From contig JAPPIK010000056.1 in assembly GCA_028820655.1 (NCBI GenBank), positions 27,880-91,879 on the forward strand: a DNA stretch of 64,000 bases, given 5' to 3'. Shown piece after piece: positions 7,067 to 15,164 of the stretch (position 1 is the first letter of the stretch; the number at the start of each line of letters is the position of its first letter). The notes below the pieces were generated by a model. The model made no database searches and was not told the origin of the DNA. It worked only from the letters and a program-made list of their open reading frames with translations. The DNA comes from Candidatus Poribacteria bacterium (GTDB lineage Bacteria; Poribacteria; WGA-4E; JAJDTR01). A program made the translations under genes and the position numbers.

Positions 7067-10000
7067 TTACCTTTCAACCGCGCCGGTCACATCGCTCGGC
7101 AGCCCCTCAATAATCCTCGTCGACTCCACACTCACATACACAATGCGCTCAATCGCTGTAACCAAGTCTCGCGGATCCTCAAACCACCCGTTCGGGTCAT
7201 TGATAATCCCGCTTGCCCCATCGCGCGTAATCCTGTAATTGTCTATAAACCACTCAAGGGGCGTTCTCCCATTGACAACGTACCGGTGTGACTCCTCCGG
7301 AATGCCGGACAGACTCACATGCTCGTTAATGATGAGCGTCGTTTTCTCATCGTCCGCGAACCGCATAGCCCTTTCCGTCAATTGAAAATGGCTCGACTGC
7401 GATTCATGTTCATGTGCGAAGATCACCTCTAGCGGATGCCTCTCGCAGTTTTCGTAGTTGACGTGGAGATCGCCAAGCGCCTTCCCTGCCTCCGAGAAGG
7501 CGAAAAAATCGGGGGCGAAAGGGATGCGCGCTAGTTCTCGCGGAAAGTTGGTGGCGAATTCTTCTCGATAGGTTGGCGCGTGCAATATACCGTAAACATA
7601 ATCGAAAATTGAATCCTTTGTGATTGCGCCGTCATTATAATGGCTGCAAAATGCTTGCAGCGTGGCGTCCGCAATGTTATCTATAAGGTCCCACCTATCT
7701 TGAATCGTTTCAAGAGTAGGCGTAGAGTCTCTAGTGTTAGCTGAACTAGGGTATCGATACCGCGAAAAACATTGCCCTTTTGAGATAAATTCTAAATCCG
7801 GCATCGTGTCGGTCATCAAGGCGGAAAACGGCTTCGCCGATGCCTTACCAGTTACGCAGATTAGACGATTCTGAATCGTATCATCTGGAAACATCTCATC
7901 CATGTTGTATTTTGAAATAGCGAACGTGGGGTCAGCGTAGCAATATACGGGAATGAAGGGCCGGAACAGAACCTTCCGAACATGCCCCTCATCAAACGTA
8001 GTTTTCTTTTTCCTTGTTAATTTCGACTTAAGATTGGTTACCCACGTAATATTCGATGAGTGGCGACGTGCGGCCTCGTCTGCCGTGAGTTCAGGGTTTT
8101 CCTCCAACTCGGCGATCGCAGCGAGGTAGTCCTTCGTCATGTTCCAGGCATTCTTGGCACAATCAGCGGACGCGAAGTTATAGATGTATAGATTTTTGGT
8201 TGCTTGCCATCCTAATGAATAAAGCGTAAATATCGTGTCGTCTGTTCTTCCTCTCCGAGCATCGTCTGAACCTAACGGATAAAACTGAGCGAATGCGTCA
8301 TTGCGCTGTTCAATCCAATCGTAATGTCGATTTGGAGTTATTTCCTGCCAATCACTGACCCCTGAGATTGCCAGTGCTTCATCTAATGCATCTAGCTTCT
8401 CATCGCGACTCAAATAGTCGCCTATGTCTCGGTAGTGAATTCTGCAGTCCGCTTGCGGTGTATTCGGGTTTTTGACTAAAATCGTGATAGCGACAGGTGC
8501 CCTCGATCCCGAACCGAATACTTTGCCGCCCTCTCGACGCGAGCGTTCTCCCTGAGTCCGCTGATTCCCTCGCAGATGCAGCACATGGATGGAACTGAAT
8601 TCTTCAGCTAAACATGCCCTTATTCCCGCGTCAGCGTTCGCCTCGATCCATGATCCGTTGGTAACAAACGCGACGACTCCGCTTTCTTTAATCCTGTCCG
8701 ATGCCCAACGTATTGCCATTTTGTACGTGTTATACCGGTGTCTTTCTCCTCCGGCCGAATATCGTGCGGAATAGGTTTCCTCAATGCGGTTTTTTAGAGC
8801 AGGATAATCCACGTTGGGGTTGTTATCTTCCGATCGTTGTTGGCCCGCCGACCATGGCGGATTGCCGACGATGACCTCAATCGGTTGTTCCTGTTGACGC
8901 TCAGCGCGCGCGTTGTTGTCCGGCATCCACTCTTTCGGGAAGAGCGTCGGATCCTCTCCCTTCTTGTTCAAATTGAAGGTATCCGTCAATACAATACCGT
9001 CGAACGGTTCATAGTCACTCTCATCTCCCTGCCGTCCGCGGTACGCTTCCTCGATATTTACTGCCGCGATATAGTAGGCGAGCAGCACAATCTCGTTCGC
9101 GTGCAGCTCCTCGCGGTATTTTCGCTCAAGATCAGCGTCCCTGATAAGATCGGACTGGATCAGCCTTGAGAGGAATACCCCGGCACCAGCAAACGGATCA
9201 AGCACGTGCACCCCTTCGTCGCTCAGACTTCTCCCAAACTCCTCACGCAATATCTCATCGGCGCTGTGCAAGATGAAGTCTACTACCTCAACCGGCGTAT
9301 ACACGATTCCCAGCCGTTCCGCATCCTTCTTCAACGCTGTGGCGAAGAACTTCTCGTAAAGTTCCAACAACACTGTTTGACGTCCTTCGCTGTTATCAAT
9401 CCCCTGGGCGCGCGTTCGCACACTTTCATAGAACCCCTCCAAGTCCCGCGTTTCATCCTCGAGCCCGAACTCCCAAAATTCCGTTCGCAAGTGATCCAAT
9501 GCGATTGCCACCGGATTGCCCGATGCGAAGTCGTAACCTTCGAACATCGCCTCGAACACTGGGCGCGTCAAGATGTGCTGCGCCATCATCTCAATCGCAT
9601 CTTCCCGTGTGATGGAATCGTTTATGGTATTCTTCAGTTCCGCGTGGAAATTGTCAAAATATTCGCCTAACGCCTCGTTGATTGGATTGTCGAGAAGGTT
9701 GTTGATTCGCACGGCCACCCGCTGGAATATATCCGCCACGTCCTTTGCCCAACTTTCCCAGTATTTCCGGTCACCGCATTTCTCTACGATCTTTGCAAAA
9801 ATGTCTTGGGGTGGAATATCAACAGGGCCAAATGGAATCCACTGTTGCGATTCTTGTTCATCACCGTCTCCATCCCCGTCAATGAGGATAATTCGGTCGG
9901 TAGGTTTGTTGTTAAGGTCGATTTTGTTGATTTCGGCGTCGAGTCTGTCATCGTGGGAACGTAGCGCGCGTAACACACTCCACACCGAGGCGAAACGTTC

Positions 10001-11881
10001 ATTGTTGTCCAGAGCCTTTGCGGGGTCTGTACCGGGCGGGATAGCAACTGGCAGTATGATATAGCCGTAGTCCTTGTCGTCCGCTTTTCGCATCACCCTC
10101 CCCACCGCTTGGACAATGTCAACGTGCGAGTTCCTCGGCGTCATGAACATCACCGCGTCGAGTGCGGGTACGTCAATCCCCTCGGAAAGACAGCGCGCAT
10201 TCGAGAGAATTCGGCAGGCGTCGTTGCTGTCGCCTTTCAACCACTCAATCTTATTTTTTCGATCGAACGCGTTGTGCTGTCCGTCAACATGCTGCGTTTC
10301 GCACTGAAAATTCACCGGGCGTTGATTTTCAGGTAGGTATGCCATGGCGCTCTCAATAACTTCATTCCAATGATCCACTAGGCGCTTTGAGTTGCGGATG
10401 GTGTTGTTGAATGCAATGACACGTGTGAGAGGTTTGACCGTGTCGTCAATACTCAACTTACCTTCCGGGTTTTGTAGCGTTCGCCAACATCCGACGAACT
10501 TCGTAGCGTCGGTAATGTTTATCTCGCTCCCGCCAGCCCCGATATATCCCTGCAGCGCCGCGTCCGAATTTGGCTCATACATGGTGAAGATTGCCACTTT
10601 GTAGTCCGACAGTATGCGCTCCTCGACAGCTTTTGAAAAGGGTAGGCGGTGGAATTCGGGACCGTACATCCCCGGGTCGTCCATTGAGAACACTTCAATG
10701 TCGTGATGCGCGGCTTTCACTTTTGCGCCTTCGGTATAGATTCGTGGCGTTGCGGTCATGTAGAGCCGTTTTTCTGCACGGATGCGTTCGCTATCGTGTA
10801 TCAGCACAAATGGCGAGGTCTCTGCATCGTCTTCAGACTGCTCGATTCCGGTGGTCTTGTGTGCTTCGTCGCAAAAAACAATGTCAAACGGCGGTGCGCC
10901 TTGATCCTGCGCGTTTTCGACCAGACGTAGCGAATGATACGTGCAAAAAACCACCGTCATCCCCTCCGCATCTGTTTCCTGCAACGCCTCCGAAATCTTC
11001 AATGGCTCCGTTGTAACCGGAATCTCAAGTTCCTGAATCGGTACGTCCTCCGTGTTCCTTCCTGCACTCTCATCCGAGCAGATGCCAATATACCTATGCT
11101 TTACGCCCTGTTGCTCCGCCCATTCACGCATCGTTTGGGAAAACAAGCCGATAGATGGCACCAGATAAAGCACACGTCCACCGGTACTCGCAATCTCCTC
11201 CGCGATTCTTAGGGCGGTAAATGTCTTGCCAGTGCCGCACGCCATAATGAGCTTGCCTCGGTCAGATGCTTTGAAGCCGTTGATAACATCATGAATCGCT
11301 TCTTCTTGATAAGGCCTCGGGCTGAACCGCTGCTGTCGATAGTCGAGTTGCTCTGGCTGCTCCTGCCGCAGATCGGGCCAATCAATCGGGCGGCTGTTAA
11401 GATGACCAAAGCCAATCACCTGAAAATCCGGACCCAAAGGCTCGATAGTGCGGCGTACGTTGGCGCCCAACTCACCCCCAGTATGCACCAGAATCCGCTT
11501 TCTGAAATCGTCGCTTGCCGACGCCGCGATGAACGAATCAATGTCGGGCTTTGACACCCGTCTTTCGAGTGCATAGCACTTGCACTGAATCGCGCAATAC
11601 TCGCCGGAACTCTCCTGTGCCACCAAATCTATCCCGATATCGGTGGCATCAAAATCTGCACGTCCTGCCGCCCACTCTCCCCAGAGCCAGACGTCGCTAA
11701 ACCGTTCTTTGTAAAGCGGATCGACGCTGAAATATTGTTTTATCAGACGTTCAAATTCATTGCCGACGCGATATTGGGATGAGGCTTCCTCGCGTATGTA
11801 ATCAATGACGCCCCGTAATCCGGTTTGCGGTTGCCCGCCTTCCGTCTGAATATCCAAGTAGAATTGTTCAGTTTCTGGCAT
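7067..11881 (-). CDS. Type ISP restriction-modification enzyme (single-chain)
   Basis: One 1604-residue chain with the order expected of the LlaGI-like type ISP family. An Mrr-like nuclease domain has D81/D85 and Q99-C-K101 (DIGID and AIQCK). A superfamily 2 translocase follows, with Walker A ACGTGKT near 214-220, DEAH at 338-341, a TATPR motif and a QAVGRVMRK motif near 594. Then come an adenine methyltransferase with motif I DPFAGAGVF near 895-905 and motif IV NPPW near 1008-1011, and a target-recognition region. Family members methylate one strand of their site and cleave after translocation from head-to-head sites. All key catalytic residues are present, so it looks active. No separate specificity or methylase gene is needed or seen. 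Confidence 0.93.
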   Translation of the reverse strand: MPETEQFYLDIQTEGGQPQTGLRGVIDYIREEASSQYRVGNEFERLIKQYFSVDPLYKERFSDVWLWGEWAAGRADFDATDIGIDLVAQESSGEYCAIQCKCYALERRVSKPDIDSFIAASASDDFRKRILVHTGGELGANVRRTIEPLGPDFQVIGFGHLNSRPIDWPDLRQEQPEQLDYRQQRFSPRPYQEEAIHDVINGFKASDRGKLIMACGTGKTFTALRIAEEIASTGGRVLYLVPSIGLFSQTMREWAEQQGVKHRYIGICSDESAGRNTEDVPIQELEIPVTTEPLKISEALQETDAEGMTVVFCTYHSLRLVENAQDQGAPPFDIVFCDEAHKTTGIEQSEDDAETSPFVLIHDSERIRAEKRLYMTATPRIYTEGAKVKAAHHDIEVFSMDDPGMYGPEFHRLPFSKAVEERILSDYKVAIFTMYEPNSDAALQGYIGAGGSEINITDATKFVGCWRTLQNPEGKLSIDDTVKPLTRVIAFNNTIRNSKRLVDHWNEVIESAMAYLPENQRPVNFQCETQHVDGQHNAFDRKNKIEWLKGDSNDACRILSNARCLSEGIDVPALDAVMFMTPRNSHVDIVQAVGRVMRKADDKDYGYIILPVAIPPGTDPAKALDNNERFASVWSVLRALRSHDDRLDAEINKIDLNNKPTDRIILIDGDGDGDEQESQQWIPFGPVDIPPQDIFAKIVEKCGDRKYWESWAKDVADIFQRVAVRINNLLDNPINEALGEYFDNFHAELKNTINDSITREDAIEMMAQHILTRPVFEAMFEGYDFASGNPVAIALDHLRTEFWEFGLEDETRDLEGFYESVRTRAQGIDNSEGRQTVLLELYEKFFATALKKDAERLGIVYTPVEVVDFILHSADEILREEFGRSLSDEGVHVLDPFAGAGVFLSRLIQSDLIRDADLERKYREELHANEIVLLAYYIAAVNIEEAYRGRQGDESDYEPFDGIVLTDTFNLNKKGEDPTLFPKEWMPDNNARAERQQEQPIEVIVGNPPWSAGQQRSEDNNPNVDYPALKNRIEETYSARYSAGGERHRYNTYKMAIRWASDRIKESGVVAFVTNGSWIEANADAGIRACLAEEFSSIHVLHLRGNQRTQGERSRREGGKVFGSGSRAPVAITILVKNPNTPQADCRIHYRDIGDYLSRDEKLDALDEALAISGVSDWQEITPNRHYDWIEQRNDAFAQFYPLGSDDARRGRTDDTIFTLYSLGWQATKNLYIYNFASADCAKNAWNMTKDYLAAIAELEENPELTADEAARRHSSNITWVTNLKSKLTRKKKTTFDEGHVRKVLFRPFIPVYCYADPTFAISKYNMDEMFPDDTIQNRLICVTGKASAKPFSALMTDTMPDLEFISKGQCFSRYRYPSSANTRDSTPTLETIQDRWDLIDNIADATLQAFCSHYNDGAITKDSIFDYVYGILHAPTYREEFATNFPRELARIPFAPDFFAFSEAGKALGDLHVNYENCERHPLEVIFAHEHESQSSHFQLTERAMRFADDEKTTLIINEHVSLSGIPEESHRYVVNGRTPLEWFIDNYRITRDGASGIINDPNGWFEDPRDLVTAIERIVYVSVESTRIIEGLPSDVTGAVER

Positions 11882-11985
11882 GTCGTTTTCTCTCGCAGAT
11901 TAAATTCTTCCCGTGATTCAATACTCAAAGTTCTGCCAACTCAATCCTCTCACGAATTGCCGGTGCTGTCAAGCCGAAGATTCAT

Positions 11986-12014
11986 AGGTTGGGTTAAGCG
12001 CCGTGAAACCCAAC
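11986..12014. repeat. GTTGGGTT...AACCCAAC hairpin repeat, second copy
   Basis: Same 8-bp arms as at 3102-3130 with a different loop, lying about 100 bases upstream of the restriction enzyme gene. Confidence 0.7.
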
Positions 12015-12244
12015 TCTTCTCTCCCGGCCAATGCATACTCAATCCTAGGAGAATACCATTAGGCGAATCCCAATCCGTGAAATCCTTTAATCCGTATAAT
12101 CCGTGATTCAGACAATCCCCACAGCACCACCAACCAAAAAACCGCACATGCCCTCCCAACCCTGCCTCCGCGCCTCGCCCCTAATCCTGCCAATCCAAAA
12201 ATCACATAAATCATAGTTCAGACAATCCCCACACCCAGCCACCC

Positions 12245-12370
12245 CATGAACCCCCTGCCACGTCTTCACCCCTTCCTCCCTTCCAACCTTCCTCTCTTCC
12301 CGTTTCCCCGTCTTCTCCCCTTTCCCCTCCTCCCTACTCTCCACTCCCCACTCATCACTCTTCACTGCCT
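12245..12370. repeat. Polypyrimidine tract
   Basis: Over about 125 bases the + strand is nearly all C and T, with many CTTCC, CCCC and CTCC runs. It is low-complexity and probably non-coding. Confidence 0.7.
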
Positions 12371-12800
12371 CACCCAATGTTTTGAAAAATTTCCAACCAT
12401 TGAAAAATCCGCCCAAACATGCTACACTTACCCCCGACAGCACCCGGCGCTTAACCAAATTTCGCAACCAAGACAAGCCCATTAGTGGAAGTCTGTGAAA
12501 CCCGGTGGCTTGTGGTCAGTGGTTAGTGCTCAGTAACACCAAGAAAGTATTTGGTTTTTACTGGTCACTAGCCACTGGTCACTGGCAACTGTTTTTTCTG
12601 ACACCGCTGACGGGCTTTTTTTCGTCCATCGCCCGCTGGTGGGCTATGTATCGCTAATTACAGCCATTATAAGAGGCCAAACGGACAATCAGGCCGATCC
12701 CGTGAATCACATAAATCACAGTTCAGACAATGTAAGTTGCCAATCCCTTTCGCGTACCATCTGCTCCCAAAAACCTACTTATATCCTTAAGCAATAAAAC

Positions 12801-13175
12801 ATGTGCAAAACGAACAAAGAATTCAACATCTCCTTTGATGACCACAAAGAAGCAATCCGCCGCCGGATCTACGGCGCTTGGGGGACCTCCCGAATTGTCG
12901 ATTCCTGGATGGAAAAATTTCCGCAGTGGGCGCATCTTGGTCGCAAGCAATTTCGTGACGCTACGCGCGTCTCCAATCCATGCTCTAACACATTCTCAAA
13001 TGAGTGGCGCCAAAAATACCAGCGCACATTAGCGCACAAACGTGAGGAACGCCGCACCCGCCTCGAAGCCGCTCCTGGCAAGGCTTCAAGCGCGATTTCG
13101 CACCTCGCGGAACTTGTGCGCTCAAATATTGACTGCGATAGAGTTCCCATAGAAATCCATCAAGCGAGTGGATAG
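12801..13175 (+). CDS. Hypothetical 124-residue protein, doubtful
   Basis: Not recognised. The predicted product is hydrophilic, with a charged helical middle (EWRQKYQRTLAHKREERRTR) and no hydrophobic segment. There is no ribosome binding site before the ATG. Its last codons and stop (QASG then TAG) are supplied by the dispersed AAGCGAGTGGATAG repeat, which suggests that the end of the frame was set by repeat insertion or that the frame is fortuitous. Confidence 0.3.
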   Translation: MCKTNKEFNISFDDHKEAIRRRIYGAWGTSRIVDSWMEKFPQWAHLGRKQFRDATRVSNPCSNTFSNEWRQKYQRTLAHKREERRTRLEAAPGKASSAISHLAELVRSNIDCDRVPIEIHQASG

Positions 13176-13197
13176 CGAGCGCGATAGAGTTCCCATT
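13135..13197. repeat. Dispersed AAGCGAGTGGATAGCGAG repeat with flanking direct repeat
   Basis: The core repeat at 13162-13187 is bounded by two copies of GCGATAGAGTTCCCAT (13135-13150 and 13181-13196). This resembles a partial tandem duplication of a repeat unit. Confidence 0.7.
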
Positions 13198-13301
13198 CAT
13201 TGTTCCTTATACGATTTCAGGGTTTTCACTGATACACAATCTGAACCACCGCCAATTCACGTCCCTTGAAGTGCTGGAGGAAAACGAGCACAAAATACGT
13301 G

Positions 13302-13330
13302 TTGACCGTCTGCCGAAAAATTGCTACCAT
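13302..13330 (+). promoter_or_regulatory. Probable promoter of the formate dehydrogenase operon
   Basis: TTGACC (13302-13307), a 17-base spacer, then TACCAT (13325-13330), about 88 bases before the start codon of the flavoprotein subunit. It is an imperfect sigma70-type site with ideal spacing. Confidence 0.45.
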
Positions 13331-13417
13331 TTAGCGACATCGATTGACCTTGGAATCCCGTTCTACGAACGCGTAACGTAGAGATTATCTGTCTCCTATT
13401 CGCTCAAAAACTACTCG

Positions 13418-15094
13418 ATGGCAACCCCGACTAACCAGGAACTAATAGACGAATGGCGTGAGGAACCGGCGCCTCTACTCCCTCTGCTCCATGCATTCCA
13501 CGATCGAGACGGGTTTCTCACGGAAGACGCCCTACGGGACGTGGCCGTCGGGTTAAGGATCCCTCTGGCGGACCTGTTTGGTACCGTCACCTTCTATCAT
13601 CATTTCTCCCGTGAACCTCCGGGACAGAGTGCTCCGAGGGTATGCACGGGTCCCGTATGTTGTCTAACCGGTGGACTAGAAATCCTTGAGGCGCTAAAGG
13701 ACAAAGGTGCAACGTCGATGCCGTGTGCCGGGCGGTGTGACGATGTTGTGCCTGTTCTTCGTGGGGGCTCCGTGTTGACCGGCACGAACGCGGAATCGAT
13801 AGCGCCAAAACCCTCTCCACTGCCGCCGCCAAATCCCGGCGGCATTGAGGAATGCGTCTTCGCCTCTATTCGAGAGCCCGGCAGATCCACTTTAGAAGGA
13901 TACCGGCGAACCGGGGGGTACGAAGGATTAACTCGCGCAGTAAACGAGATGAACCCAACTGGAGTCGTTGAACTCGTTGTGGATAGCGAGTTGGCTGGAC
14001 GCGGGGGCGCCGGTTTTCCCACCGGACTAAAATGGAAGTCGGTAGCGGAAGCGCCCGGCGAACCAAAGACGATTGTCTGTAACGCGGACGAAGGGGAACC
14101 CGGATGTTTCAAAGACCGCGCAATTTTAGATTACGACCCGCATGCGGTTATCGAAGGTATGACGTTGGCTGCATACGCAACCGGCGCGGAGCGCGGATTC
14201 ATCTATCTTCGATACGAATATCCTGAAACTTTCGACACCCTTGCACGCGCAATCACTGAAGCGAAAGAATCTGGATTCGTTGGCGACGGTATTCTCGAAA
14301 CCGACTTTCACTTTCAAATCCACATTCGGCGCGGCGCCGGGGCATACATCTGTGGGGAAGAAGGTTCGCTACTGAACAGTCTTGAGGGCAAACACCCGTT
14401 CCCAAGGAATCGCCCGCCCTATCCGGTGACGCATGGATTTGAGAACCTCCCGACAGCCGTCAATAATGTTGAGACACTCGTGTCCGTGCCGCAAATCCTT
14501 CGACACGGCGCGGAGTGGTATCGCGGGCTTGGGCTGATTGGCCACGCCGGCACGAAAGTAATCAGTCTGTCGGGCGACATTCAGAAGCCGGGCAACTACG
14601 AGGTACCGTTTGGACTGCCGCTCAAAACACTGCTGTATGACTGGGCGGGCGGCGCACAAAAGGGTCGCTCTATTCAGGCGGTCACTATGGCGGGACTGTC
14701 GGGCGGATTCCTTTCCGGAAATGACCTGGAAGTTACGCTAGATGAACCGAGTGTGAAGGCGAAGGGTTCAATGCTGGGCGCCGCCGGAATTATCGTGTTC
14801 GATGATAGTCGAGAAATTTTGAGCGTGGCGCACAATGCCATGGAATTCTTCGCCGAAGAATCGTGCGGAAAATGTTTCCCATGCCGGATTGGAACGCAAC
14901 GCCTCACTGAACGTTTGGCGGGAGATGCTGATCCTAAGGATTTGGAGGAATGGCGCAGGGAAGTAAGTGATATTAGCGAATCGATGAAAGCCACTAGTGC
15001 CTGCGGCCTCGGAATGGCTGCTCCACTGATTGCCGACAGCGTGATGCGGTACTTCCCGAGGCAGGTTGAGCGGCACGTTGAAGGCAATACGTGA
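13418..15094 (+). CDS. NAD-linked formate dehydrogenase beta subunit (NuoE-NuoF fusion)
   Basis: A 558-residue fusion of two complex-I-like modules. Residues 1 to about 150 are a NuoE-type 2Fe-2S domain with the four cysteines in CTGPVC and CAGRC. The rest is NuoF-type: FMN/NAD-binding RGGAGFPTGLKW, GAGAYICGEE, and the 4Fe-4S ligands in ESCGKCFPCRIGTQ plus the later SACGLG. It would take electrons from the alpha subunit and reduce NAD+. The start has no clear ribosome binding site. The alpha subunit gene starts about 50-70 bases after its stop. A hydrogenase diaphorase is the alternative, but the partner contains a molybdopterin formate dehydrogenase domain. Confidence 0.88.
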   Translation: MATPTNQELIDEWREEPAPLLPLLHAFHDRDGFLTEDALRDVAVGLRIPLADLFGTVTFYHHFSREPPGQSAPRVCTGPVCCLTGGLEILEALKDKGATSMPCAGRCDDVVPVLRGGSVLTGTNAESIAPKPSPLPPPNPGGIEECVFASIREPGRSTLEGYRRTGGYEGLTRAVNEMNPTGVVELVVDSELAGRGGAGFPTGLKWKSVAEAPGEPKTIVCNADEGEPGCFKDRAILDYDPHAVIEGMTLAAYATGAERGFIYLRYEYPETFDTLARAITEAKESGFVGDGILETDFHFQIHIRRGAGAYICGEEGSLLNSLEGKHPFPRNRPPYPVTHGFENLPTAVNNVETLVSVPQILRHGAEWYRGLGLIGHAGTKVISLSGDIQKPGNYEVPFGLPLKTLLYDWAGGAQKGRSIQAVTMAGLSGGFLSGNDLEVTLDEPSVKAKGSMLGAAGIIVFDDSREILSVAHNAMEFFAEESCGKCFPCRIGTQRLTERLAGDADPKDLEEWRREVSDISESMKATSACGLGMAAPLIADSVMRYFPRQVERHVEGNT

Positions 15095-15164
15095 TCCACC
15101 TTTCAGGGATTACGATGAGAAATGTGTCACCAAATCGCACCGGATGAAAACCGTGAGAAAACAA

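Larger units (their letters stand above)
11882..12800. other. 0.9-kb repeat-rich gene-free region
   Basis: Holds the GTTGGGTT hairpin (11986-12014), three related AATC-rich motifs ending in CAGTTCAGACAAT or its variants (about 12094, 12201 and 12705), a pyrimidine-rich tract at about 12245-12370, and short direct repeats of CACTGGTCAC near 12565. I see no credible gene. Confidence 0.55.
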
